Position numbers and translations under genes: made by a program | NCBI GenBank assembly: GCA_947442095.1 | Contig: CANEVG010000274.1 | Location: 1-5,119 of the forward strand | Reading direction: 5' to 3' | Length of the DNA stretch: 5,119 nt | DNA from: Sphingomonadaceae bacterium | GTDB lineage: Bacteria > Pseudomonadota > Alphaproteobacteria > Sphingomonadales > Sphingomonadaceae | Notes under the pieces: model-generated | The model's database searches: none | What the model was told of the DNA's origin: nothing | Seen by the model: the letters and a program-made list of their open reading frames with translations, nothing else | Shown: piece by piece, positions 1 to 5,080 of the stretch | Position numbering within the stretch: position 1 is the first letter of the stretch | How the letters are laid out: each line of letters opens with the position of its first letter

Positions 1-919
1 CGGCGAGCACTGTCAGCCGCGCGGTGAGCACGGCAAGGATCACGCCGAGCACGGGGATCGCGGCGATCGCCAGCCAGTCCGGCCAGCGCAGCACTGCGCC
101 CGCCACCATGCCCGAACCCAGCCCGGCAAACTGGTGGCCCAGCGCCGCGATGGCGATAACACCCAGCAGCAAGCCAACAAGGCCGCCCGCCGCTGCATCG
201 AAGGCCATCGAGCGCTGAAACACCCGCGCGATCTGGCGATCGGTGCCACCAAGCATGTGCACGATCTCGATGGTTTCGCGGTGATTGCCCAGCGCATTGC
301 GCGAAGCGAGCAGAACGGCGGCAATCGTGGCAAAGGCCAGCAGCGTGATCAGGCCTCCCGCCAGCCATTGCAGCGCTTCGATGGCGGCAAACACCGGGGC
401 TAGCCAACCGGCCTGCGCGTCGATCCGTGCGGCTTTGGCCACGGGTTTGACAAGGGCGCGCAGCGCGGCAAGCTTCTCCTTGGTCGCGGGGCCGCGCAGC
501 CGCACGTCGATCAGCGCCGGGATCGGCAAGGCTTCCACGTCGTCGCCCGGTCTGGTGCCGAGCCATGGTTCGACCAGCGCGTTTAGCTCTTCCTGCGCCA
601 CCTGCCGCGCATCGGCCACATCCAGCGATTGCTGCAGAGCGGCCAGCACGGCGGCAGACTGGCGCATCCGTTCCGCGGGCGCTGCGGTCACAATCTGCAC
701 GGTGACCCCGCCTTCAAGGTCGGCGCTGGCCGTGCGCGCGGCATTGCGCAAGGCAAGGCCGCTGGCTGCCGCAACCACGGTCAGGGCAATCATGATGCCG
801 ATTACCCATGGCATGGGGCCCGCCAACTGCGCCTCGGGCAAGAGGCGCGAATCGCCGGTTTCCGCCGTGCTGCGCCAGCGCTGGCCGAGCATTTCGCGTG
901 CAGAGGACAGAAGGCTCAT
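1..919 (-). CDS. ftsX: Cell division protein FtsX, ABC-type permease-like subunit (partial, C-terminus beyond window)
   Basis: FtsX is the inner-membrane partner of the FtsE ATPase. In bacteria the FtsEX complex joins the septal ring and activates peptidoglycan hydrolases through its periplasmic domain. Reading leftward from ATG 919-917 gives MSLLSSAREMLGQRWRS and 306 full codons with no stop before the edge. Visible parts are a cytoplasmic N-terminus, TM1 at about residues 36-57, a periplasmic domain at about 58-185, TM2 at about 186-206, a cytoplasmic loop containing IEIVHMLGGTDRQIARVFQ (typical of FtsX), TM3 at about 241-262 and TM4 from about 283. It lacks only the end of TM4 and the short C-terminal tail. 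The start lies 24 bases after the ftsE stop, in the same operon. An in-frame stop (946-944, the ftsE TGA) excludes a longer start. No good Shine-Dalgarno precedes it, but a six-codon frame (933-916) ends in an ATGA overlap with the start, so translation may be coupled. Confidence 0.93.
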   Translation of the reverse strand, partial: MSLLSSAREMLGQRWRSTAETGDSRLLPEAQLAGPMPWVIGIMIALTVVAAASGLALRNAARTASADLEGGVTVQIVTAAPAERMRQSAAVLAALQQSLDVADARQVAQEELNALVEPWLGTRPGDDVEALPIPALIDVRLRGPATKEKLAALRALVKPVAKAARIDAQAGWLAPVFAAIEALQWLAGGLITLLAFATIAAVLLASRNALGNHRETIEIVHMLGGTDRQIARVFQRSMAFDAAAGGLVGLLLGVIAIAALGHQFAGLGSGMVAGAVLRWPDWLAIAAIPVLGVILAVLTARLTVLA

Positions 920-943
920 GTCTGGATGCTCATGGGCGTACCA

Positions 944-1675
944 TCACAACGCATTGTGGGCGGAAGGGCGGCGCGGCGGATAGCGTAGCGCGCCCGTCGG
1001 GTCGCTCAGCCGACCCTTGTCGAGCCGCATGATAAGCGATTCAGGGACCTTGCGGATCAGGTGGACATCGTGCGTCGCGACCACCACCGTTGTGCCCAGC
1101 CGGTTGAGGCTTTCGAACAGGCGCAGCAGCTTGAGCGCCATCTCAGGGTCGACGTTGCCGGTCGGTTCGTCCGCCACCAGCATATCGGGCCGCGCGATCA
1201 CCGCGCGCGCGATCGCGACGCGCTGCTGCTCCCCGCCCGAAAGCGTGGCAGGCCGGGCATGGCGGCGATCGCCCAGGCCCACCCATTCGAGCATGTCGCC
1301 CACGGGTTTGGTGATATCGGACTCGTTCACCCCCGCCACCCGCAGCGGCAGCGCCACATTGTCGAACGCGGAGAGGTGATCGACAAGCCGGAAGTCCTGA
1401 AACACCACGCCGATGCGGCGGCGAAACCCCGGCAGCCGTTCGCGCGGGAGGGTGATTGCATCGGTGCCGAACATGCGGATCAGCCCGCGTGAGGGGCGCT
1501 GCGCCAGATAGAGCAGCTTGAGCAGGCTGGTTTTGCCCGCACCGCTCGCGCCGGTCAGGAAATAGAAACGCCCAGGATAAAGCGTGAACGACACGTCCGC
1601 TAGGATCTCCTTGTCCGTTCCGTAGCGCAGCCCGACATTGTCGAACTGGACAATTTCGGATTCAGGCTGGCTCAT
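944..1675 (-). CDS. ftsE: Cell division ATP-binding protein FtsE
   Basis: This is the ATPase of the FtsEX divisome complex, cytoplasmic and bound to FtsX; ATP hydrolysis is thought to gate septal amidase activation. The 243-aa protein, the usual FtsE size or slightly longer, has every ABC signature: Walker A GASGAGKTS at 42-50 (K48), Q-loop FQD with Q93, signature LSGGEQQ at 145-151, Walker B MLVADEP with D169/E170, D-loop NVD at 174-176 and switch histidine H202. FRLVDHLSAFDNVALPLRVAG after the Q-loop is characteristic of FtsE. I chose MSQPESEIVQF at 1675. The frame runs open upstream to an ATG at 1747, but those 24 residues are rich in Pro/Thr/Trp, come from a G-rich repeat and do not resemble FtsE. 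A weak AGGA lies 14 bases upstream of the chosen ATG. ftsX follows after 24 bases. The C-terminal tail (about residues 222-243) is basic and Pro-rich, a lineage-style extension. Confidence 0.96.
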   Translation of the reverse strand: MSQPESEIVQFDNVGLRYGTDKEILADVSFTLYPGRFYFLTGASGAGKTSLLKLLYLAQRPSRGLIRMFGTDAITLPRERLPGFRRRIGVVFQDFRLVDHLSAFDNVALPLRVAGVNESDITKPVGDMLEWVGLGDRRHARPATLSGGEQQRVAIARAVIARPDMLVADEPTGNVDPEMALKLLRLFESLNRLGTTVVVATHDVHLIRKVPESLIMRLDKGRLSDPTGALRYPPRRPSAHNAL

Positions 1676-1863
1676 GACAGGTGTGGCGATCCTAGGGGTG
1701 GCCCGGGTGGCGGGCCAAGTGGTGGGCCAGTGGTAGGGGCGCCACAAACGTGCGCCTTGTCAGGCCTATAGTCGTCTATCGATGTGGAAAAAAGGCCGTG
1801 GAAGCACTTCTCCCCGTTCGCGCCTATTGTTTCCCGGGCCAACCCCATGCTTAACCCGCTCCC
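1676..1863. promoter_or_regulatory. Divergent intergenic region between ftsE and the zinc-ribbon gene
   Basis: These 188 bases separate two divergent genes and must hold both 5' ends. On the minus strand, TATAGG (1770-1765) is the best -10 candidate for ftsE and would give a leader of about 80 nt; no convincing -35 lies upstream. On the plus strand, TTGTCA (1757-1762) resembles a -35 but the sequence 15-18 bases on is a poor -10. No TTAA-N7-TTAA CtrA box and no GANTC methylation site was found. The ftsE-proximal half is taken up by a G-rich repeat. The assignment as a bidirectional promoter region is by gene orientation; individual elements are guesses. Confidence 0.4.
1695..1739 (+). repeat. 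G-rich imperfect tandem repeat, possible G-quadruplex motif
   Basis: About four imperfect 9-12 base units, each beginning TGG and containing a GGG run (for example TGGCGGGCCAAG followed by TGGTGGGCCAG), lie in the ftsE 5' leader. Five runs of three or more G occur at 1695-1698, 1705-1707, 1712-1714, 1724-1726 and 1736-1739, separated by 4-9 bases. That could fold as a long-loop G-quadruplex on the plus strand; the ftsE transcript would carry the C-rich complement. The repeat pattern is seen directly; any structure or regulatory effect is inference. Confidence 0.5.
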
Positions 1864-2700
1864 ATGATCATTGCGTGCCCCGCTTGCTCGACGCGGTATG
1901 TCGTTCCTGACAGCGCGATTGGTGTGGAAGGCCGCACCGTTCGCTGCGCCAAGTGTCGTCACAGCTGGTTCCAGCAGGGCGCAGAATTGCCTGCACGGCC
2001 TGAAAGCAGGGCCGAGCCGGCGCTCGCTGCCGCAGCCGAAGTCGGCCATCCACCTGCATCAGCGCGGCCTCCTTCGTACCCTCCTTCGTCGCCTGCTGTT
2101 CCGGCCGAACCAGTCCACTCAAGCCCGTCTGCCGCGGCTGAGCGGTTGGATGATGCCGGCGATGAGCCTGTGCCCGAGCCACCGGTCGTGCCGCGCCCTG
2201 CCACGCGCGGCGCCGGTGATGCGTTCGATGAAGCCGGCTCGCACTTCGATCATGAACCGCCGTTCCGACCGCGCCGCAACACGGCCAAGCTCTGGACCAT
2301 TGCGGGCGCATGCTTTGCCGTGCTCGTCGCGGTGCTGATCGGCCTTGGCGCATGGTTCGGCTTGCCGCGCTGGCTGCCCACGGCCAGTGCCACGTTTGGC
2401 GCGGGGCGCCCCGATCTGGTGCTCTCGTTCCCGCCAGAGCGGCAGGACCGCCGCACTTTACCCAATGGCACCGAGTATTTCGGCGCCAGCGGTACGGTTA
2501 CCAACGTTGGCAAAGATCCGCAGGACGTGCCGCCCATCCTGATTGTGCTGCGCGATAACGGGAACAAGGTTGTTTACACCTGGGATGTTACCCCCCCGCG
2601 CGATCTGCTCAAGCCCGGCGAAGCGGTTACGATCAACGAGGCGGTGACCGATGTTCCCAAGAGCGCCAAGGTCGCGGAAATCGGCTGGAAGCCAGATTAA
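1864..2700 (+). CDS. MJ0042-type zinc-ribbon membrane protein with DUF3426-like C-terminal domain
   Basis: The function is unknown; this is a family-level assignment. The 278-aa protein starts MIIACPACSTRYVVPD with two CxxC knuckles, C5/C8 and C28/C31, the classic MJ0042 zinc ribbon (ending in CRHSW). Next comes a Pro/Ala/Glu-rich, probably disordered linker (about 40-138), a basic stop (RPRRN), one membrane segment at about 143-166 (LWTIAGACFAVLVAVLIGLG) and a C-terminal domain (about 183-278). The features GASGTVTNVG, PPILIVLRDN and LKPGEAVTI of that domain resemble DUF3426. Topology should place the zinc ribbon in the cytoplasm and the C-terminal domain in the periplasm. The ATG at 1864 is chosen because the zinc ribbon begins immediately; there is no evident Shine-Dalgarno, and a short frame from 1847 overlaps it by ATGA. 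It is divergent from ftsEX. In my recollection such genes often neighbour ftsE in Alphaproteobacteria, which hints at an envelope role, but this is not shown here. Confidence 0.88.
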   Translation: MIIACPACSTRYVVPDSAIGVEGRTVRCAKCRHSWFQQGAELPARPESRAEPALAAAAEVGHPPASARPPSYPPSSPAVPAEPVHSSPSAAAERLDDAGDEPVPEPPVVPRPATRGAGDAFDEAGSHFDHEPPFRPRRNTAKLWTIAGACFAVLVAVLIGLGAWFGLPRWLPTASATFGAGRPDLVLSFPPERQDRRTLPNGTEYFGASGTVTNVGKDPQDVPPILIVLRDNGNKVVYTWDVTPPRDLLKPGEAVTINEAVTDVPKSAKVAEIGWKPD

Positions 2701-2714
2701 GAAAACACCCCCTA

Positions 2715-2737
2715 GTTGTTGCGCATTGGTTGTTGCG
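2715..2737 (+). repeat. 9-bp direct repeat GTTGTTGCG upstream of tRNA-Leu
   Basis: GTTGTTGCG occurs exactly twice, at 2715-2723 and 2729-2737, 14 bases apart start to start. The second copy overlaps the proposed -35 of the tRNA promoter, so the pair could be an activator site or chance; no function can be assigned from sequence alone. Confidence 0.4.
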
Positions 2738-2766
2738 TGGGGCAAGGTCCTTTGCTACGGGCCCGC
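2730..2766 (+). promoter_or_regulatory. Candidate promoter for tRNA-Leu
   Basis: TTGTTG (2730-2735) and TGCTAC (2753-2758) are spaced by 17 bases, and a GC-only stretch GGGCCCGC follows at the expected discriminator. GC-rich discriminators are typical of stringently controlled stable-RNA promoters. Transcription would begin near 2765, giving a leader of about 50 nt before the mature tRNA. The match to the sigma-70 consensus is partial, so the exact hexamers are uncertain. Confidence 0.35.
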
Positions 2767-2817
2767 TCCTACCCCGACGGGACAGCTTTTTATTGAGAAG
2801 CGAAACCCGTTCGACGT

Positions 2818-2904
2818 GCGGTCGTGGCGGAATTGGTAGACGCGCAACGTTGAGGTCGTTGTGGGCGAAAGCCCGTGGAAGTTCGAGTCTTCTCGACCGC
2901 ACCA
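2818..2904 (+). tRNA. tRNA-Leu (anticodon GAG), CCA encoded
   Basis: This is an 87-base class II tRNA. The acceptor arms GCGGTCG (2818-2824) and CGACCGC (2894-2900) pair perfectly over 7 bp, followed by discriminator A2901 and encoded CCA (2902-2904). The D-loop has the conserved GG in AATTGGTAGA. The anticodon stem CAACG/CGTTG (2845-2849, 2857-2861) encloses loop TTGAGGT with anticodon GAG at 2852-2854, reading leucine CTC (and CTT by wobble). A long variable arm folds as GGGC-GAAA-GCCC. The T-loop TTCGAGT lies between GGAAG and CTTCT (one G-T pair). The long variable arm and discriminator A both fit leucine. The 3' end of this gene recurs in part at 4833-4847 and 5017-5042, so it may serve as an integration site. 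Confidence 0.97.
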
Positions 2905-2934
2905 AACAGTCCCAAGTAATTGTTATAGAACGTT

Positions 2935-2958
2935 ATTCTTGGCTTCGGCCAGAAATGA
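2935..2958 (+). terminator. Weak hairpin downstream of tRNA-Leu, possible terminator
   Basis: A stem of about ten positions with one mismatch and two G-T pairs closes a C(TTCG)G tetraloop (loop 2945-2948), starting 31 bases past the tRNA. UUCG loops are common in bacterial terminators and processing hairpins, but no T-run follows, so a factor-independent terminator is only a possibility. Confidence 0.25.
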
Positions 2959-3396
2959 AGCGCAGTTCCGCGGGTACTCGGCGACGACTTTTTGGCCTTG
3001 CAGTCAGATCAGTCTCTGTGTCGCTACAAATGGTGCAATCATTCGCCAGCCTTCTCTGGTGCCAAAATCCTGACTGCAGTGGGTTTGGGGCGCTTCGGCG
3101 GGCTTTATTTTCTGCTGAAAATGGCGAGTGTCGACAAATTCGTCCAGCTTCGTTCAATGAGAGCAGGCCATGACTTGCCTCGGAAATCAAGCTCAGCGTG
3201 GGCCGAAGGCATTTCGACCAAACTGTGAGGTCGAGGCTTGCTGTGAGCCATCGTCCCTTCGGCTACCTGCCGAGCGCGATGAGCCGCTGCTGGACGTTTG
3301 GTGGCCGCTGGGCTGAATGGCTTCACGGGAGCCAGGGAACTGATCGAGCCAGTCTTCCGATGCGGCAAATCGTTGGCCAAGGCACCGGTTACGACT

Positions 3397-3413
3397 GGAC
3401 GGCGGGGCCGCCC
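3397..3413 (-). terminator. Possible terminator of the rsgA operon
   Basis: In the leftward transcript GGGCGGC-CCC-GCCGTCC forms a 7-bp GC-rich stem with one G-U pair and a 3-base loop, about 30 bases after the small gene's stop codon. A perfect 10-base palindrome CGTGCGCACG (3421-3430) lies between them. No U-tract follows, so it may act only weakly or as a 3'-end stabilising hairpin. Confidence 0.3.
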
Positions 3414-3442
3414 AGGTTGCCGTGCGCACGACGATGCGAAAT

Positions 3443-3598
3443 CTAGCTCGCCTTCTTTGCAGCGTGGTCGATCAGCATTTTGTCAAGTTCTACGATCCGC
3501 AGTCGCTCGGGCGTGCCCTGGCCGAGGCCCTTCAGGCGGCATTCGGCCCACAGGCTTCTGCGCTCCGATTCCAGTGCCTTTTGATACAGGTCAGCCAT
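3443..3598 (-). CDS. Small conserved-looking hypothetical protein, 51 aa, downstream of rsgA
   Basis: I do not recognise a family. The frame starts MADLYQKALESERRSLWAEC and ends with MLIDHAAKKAS before a TAG. It is highly charged (Lys/Arg/Glu/Asp about a third of residues), has no membrane segment or signal peptide, and looks helical, with a short Gly-containing break (KGLGQGTPE) near residues 23-31 between two helices. Evidence that it is a real gene: AGAGGA sits 8 bases before its ATG; the ATG lies only three bases after the rsgA stop (TAA CCA ATG); and codon use follows the neighbouring genes. It is probably co-transcribed and translationally coupled with rsgA, suggesting a role linked to ribosome maturation or simply a hitch-hiking gene. 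One cysteine (C20) is present. It is short enough for automated calling to miss it. Confidence 0.72.
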   Translation of the reverse strand: MADLYQKALESERRSLWAECRLKGLGQGTPERLRIVELDKMLIDHAAKKAS

Positions 3599-3601
3599 TG
3601 G

Positions 3602-4651
3602 TTAGATCCTCTTGTTGGGCTTCTCAGCGCGGGGGCGGCGCGGGGCCAGCTTCGCGGAGTTGGCGATCTCCTCGGCGGTCAGCTTGCGCCATCGATTGAG
3701 GCGCCCGCGCCCGAGTGATCCGTTCGCGATGGCAGCCTGCACAGCACAACCGGGCTCGGCGGTATGGGTGCAATTAGTGAAGCGACACTCCAGCGTCATT
3801 GCCGCAATGTCGCCGAATACCTCTGTGACGCCGGCTGCCGCATCGGATAACTGGAGTTCGCGCATCCCGGGCGTGTCCACCAGCCAGCCACCGCCCTGGG
3901 CGCCGTGATCAAGGCGGTGCATCTCGCGCACCGTCGTGGTGTGGCGGCCTTTGCCGTCGGCTTCGCGCACCGCCTGCGTGGCGATGCTGTCGGACCCGCG
4001 CAATGTGTTGATTAGCGTGGACTTGCCCACGCCTGACGAACCTACCAGCGCGACCGTCTCGCCGCGGCGGCAGCGCTCCAGAAGCCGCACGACGCTGATC
4101 GGATCGAGCCCGTTGACCATTTCGACCTCTGGCGTAAGCGCAAGCGCCGCTGCGATGAAACGGTCGGGTGCGTCCGCAAGGTCTGCCTTGGTTAGAACGA
4201 TGACCGGCTGCACCCCGACTTCGCGCGCCAACACCAGATAGCGTTCGATGCGCCCAACGCTGAAATCCTGGTTGCAAGAGGTGACGATGAATAGCGTATC
4301 CACATTTGCTGCAATCAACTGGAGCCTGCGGCTTTCGCCCGGCGCAGGCCGCTTGAACAGGCTCGCCCTGTCGAGGATGCGCACCACCCTCCTTCCGCTC
4401 GGCTCGATCAGCAGCCAGTCTCCAACAGTCGGACGGTCCTCCGGTCCCCGAGGCTCACTGATGACGGACGAGATCGCGCCCTCCAGCGCTTCGCCCAGCA
4501 CGTCGACCATTCCGCGATGGACCGCTATCACCCGACCGGGGTGGTAAAGGCGCGCTTCTTCGGCTGACAACTGGTTGCTGTAAAACGATTTCCAGCCGAG
4601 GTCAGATAGGTTGGGTAGCGATGCTGTCATAGGCTTTGGCGCCGGACTCAT
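3602..4651 (-). CDS. rsgA: Ribosome small subunit-dependent GTPase A (RsgA/YjeQ)
   Basis: RsgA is a circularly permuted GTPase that acts in late 30S maturation and is stimulated by the small subunit. The 349-aa protein shows the family order: OB-fold (about residues 35-95), then G4 (LTKAD, 153-157) before G1 GSSGVGKST (204-212, K210), G2 threonines in HTTTVRE (237-243) and G3 DTPG (259-262). The C-terminal zinc motif CRFTNCTHTAEPGC has ligands C289, C294, H296 and C302. The basic tail ends PNKRI. The permuted motif order is diagnostic. G4 has Thr in place of the usual Asn of NKxD, which I believe occurs elsewhere in this family. The start is uncertain: ATG 4651 and ATG 4630 (MTASLPN) both lack a Shine-Dalgarno, and an in-frame stop lies 22 codons upstream of 4651. 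The 51-aa gene follows three bases after the stop. Confidence 0.95.
   Translation of the reverse strand: MSPAPKPMTASLPNLSDLGWKSFYSNQLSAEEARLYHPGRVIAVHRGMVDVLGEALEGAISSVISEPRGPEDRPTVGDWLLIEPSGRRVVRILDRASLFKRPAPGESRRLQLIAANVDTLFIVTSCNQDFSVGRIERYLVLAREVGVQPVIVLTKADLADAPDRFIAAALALTPEVEMVNGLDPISVVRLLERCRRGETVALVGSSGVGKSTLINTLRGSDSIATQAVREADGKGRHTTTVREMHRLDHGAQGGGWLVDTPGMRELQLSDAAAGVTEVFGDIAAMTLECRFTNCTHTAEPGCAVQAAIANGSLGRGRLNRWRKLTAEEIANSAKLAPRRPRAEKPNKRI
3607..3612 (-). promoter_or_regulatory. Strong ribosome binding site for the 51-aa gene, inside the rsgA 3' end
   Basis: AGAGGA (3612-3607) is read within the last codons of rsgA (Lys-Arg-Ile) and stands 8 bases before the ATG at 3598. It is the clearest Shine-Dalgarno sequence of any gene in the window, and it is the main support for translation of the small gene. 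Confidence 0.7.
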
Positions 4652-4832
4652 GTTGGAAGGAGCGCTGAACAGCAGGAAAGTCGCCCCAGTGCGGGCCGAT
4701 CGGCGAAGCCTCCGTTAGACCTCATCCGGCAAGTGGGACAGCGCAACTTTCACCCGAAGTGACGCTTACGGACTTTCCTTCGACCAGTGCAGCAAGGCGA
4801 AACTGCGCAGCTCCGTTTGCAACGCCAAAAGT

Positions 4833-4847
4833 GTTCGAGTCTTCTCG
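4833..4847 (+). repeat. Exact 15-base copy of the tRNA-Leu T-loop/3' region (possible att remnant)
   Basis: GTTCGAGTCTTCTCG is identical to tRNA-Leu positions 2881-2895, covering the T-loop, the 3' T-stem strand and the start of the 3' acceptor strand, in the same orientation. Beyond it similarity drops quickly (two further C matches). No D-arm, anticodon arm or variable arm precedes it, so it is not a broken whole tRNA. Recombination at the T-loop/3' end is the usual mode of tRNA-targeting integrases. Confidence 0.6.
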
Positions 4848-4949
4848 GCCTGCTTGAGGCGAACGGACGAAAATCGATCTAAACGGGGTCAACATCGGTC
4901 CTTGGAGATCTCGCGAACAGGTGGGGACACGCCTCCGCAACCCGTTCGG

Positions 4950-4978
4950 TATCAATAATTACATGATAAAAATTGATA
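4950..4978. repeat. AT-rich inverted repeat TATCAAT/ATTGATA
   Basis: A perfect 7-base inverted repeat (4950-4956 and 4972-4978) with a 15-base AT-rich spacer sits in the most AT-rich part of the window, about 40 bases left of the second tRNA-end copy. It could be an operator or a recombinase arm site; composition alone makes chance matches of this kind fairly likely. Confidence 0.35.
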
Positions 4979-5006
4979 ATTTGTGGTTGGCATCGCTTGC
5001 TGTCAA
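4976..5006 (-). promoter_or_regulatory. Candidate leftward promoter toward rsgA
   Basis: On the minus strand a perfect -35 TTGACA (5006-5001) is followed after 19 bases by AATTAT (4981-4976), a four-of-six match to the -10 consensus; the spacing is longer than optimal. A transcript would run about 320 nt before reaching rsgA. It is the best sigma-70-like site upstream of rsgA but is unproven. Confidence 0.3.
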
Positions 5007-5016
5007 TTGCGCGGCA

Positions 5017-5042
5017 AAGTTCGAATCTTTTCGAAAGCACCA
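5017..5042 (+). repeat. Degenerate copy of the tRNA-Leu 3' end including CCA (possible att remnant)
   Basis: These 26 bases match tRNA-Leu 2879-2904 at 22 positions in the same orientation without gaps; mismatches are at 5025, 5030, 5035 and 5036. A canonical T-loop (GTTCGAATC), a short AAAG/CTTT T-stem and the terminal GCACCA are all present. No matching 5' acceptor strand (GCTTTCG), D-arm or anticodon arm precedes it, so it is a 3'-end fragment and not a functional tRNA. Confidence 0.65.
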
Positions 5043-5080
5043 GTTCCCTGCCGATAGCGCCGTAACTCTGGCCGCTGCGG

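Larger units (their letters stand above)
2905..3442. other. Long stretch without a recognisable gene between tRNA-Leu and the rsgA operon
   Basis: About 540 bases hold no convincing gene. Open frames on both strands (up to about 90 codons) have no recognisable domain, poor starts and amino-acid composition typical of noise in GC-rich DNA (many Ser/Arg/Pro). The stretch contains the hairpin at 2935-2958, a TCGACC/GGTCGA inverted repeat (3214-3219, 3229-3234) and the possible rsgA-operon terminator at its right end. It is less GC-rich near the tRNA than the surrounding genes. It could be decayed mobile DNA, given the tRNA-end copies to the right, but no transposase or integrase remnant could be read in it. 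Confidence 0.5.
4652..5080. other. Long intergenic region right of rsgA, AT-rich patch plus tRNA-end copies
   Basis: About 430 bases carry no convincing gene; a 77-codon leftward frame (4955-4722) has no recognisable content and reads through one tRNA-end copy. The stretch includes an exact 15-base match to the tRNA-Leu 3' end, an AT-rich patch (about 4950-4985) unlike the GC-rich surroundings, a candidate leftward promoter, and a second tRNA-end copy terminating in CCA. The mixture suggests remnants of integrated DNA rather than ordinary spacer. Confidence 0.5.

Noticed and set aside
1676..1747. 24-residue N-terminal extension of FtsE
   Set aside because: The added residues encode the G-rich repeat, are Pro/Trp/Thr-rich and precede the normal FtsE N-terminus; the ATG at 1675 fits the family.
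1672..2353. Minus-strand frames opposite the zinc-ribbon gene
   Set aside because: Antisense shadows in GC-rich DNA; the plus-strand frame has clear CxxC knuckles, a membrane helix and a C-terminal domain.
3080..3116. CGC-TTCG-GCG hairpin followed by a T-rich run
   Set aside because: Only three paired bases, too weak to be called a terminator.
2730..3173. 147-codon plus-strand frame across the tRNA
   Set aside because: It reads straight through tRNA-Leu (giving the typical false peptide GGIGRRATLRSLW) and has no recognisable domain; it is a shadow.
3345..3370. Loose resemblance to the tRNA-Leu 3' end (CGAG, GTCTTC, CGA in order)
   Set aside because: It needs several gaps and has no contiguous match longer than about 6 bases, unlike the copies at 4833 and 5017; treated as chance.
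3105..3429. Minus-strand frames of 78-91 codons in the gene-poor stretch
   Set aside because: Ser/Arg/Pro-rich noise with no domain, no ribosome binding site and mutual overlap in different frames.
3422..3718. 98-codon plus-strand frame overlapping the small gene and the rsgA 3' end
   Set aside because: It lies antisense to the well-supported minus-strand genes, has no Shine-Dalgarno and its C-terminal half is the reverse of the RsgA tail.
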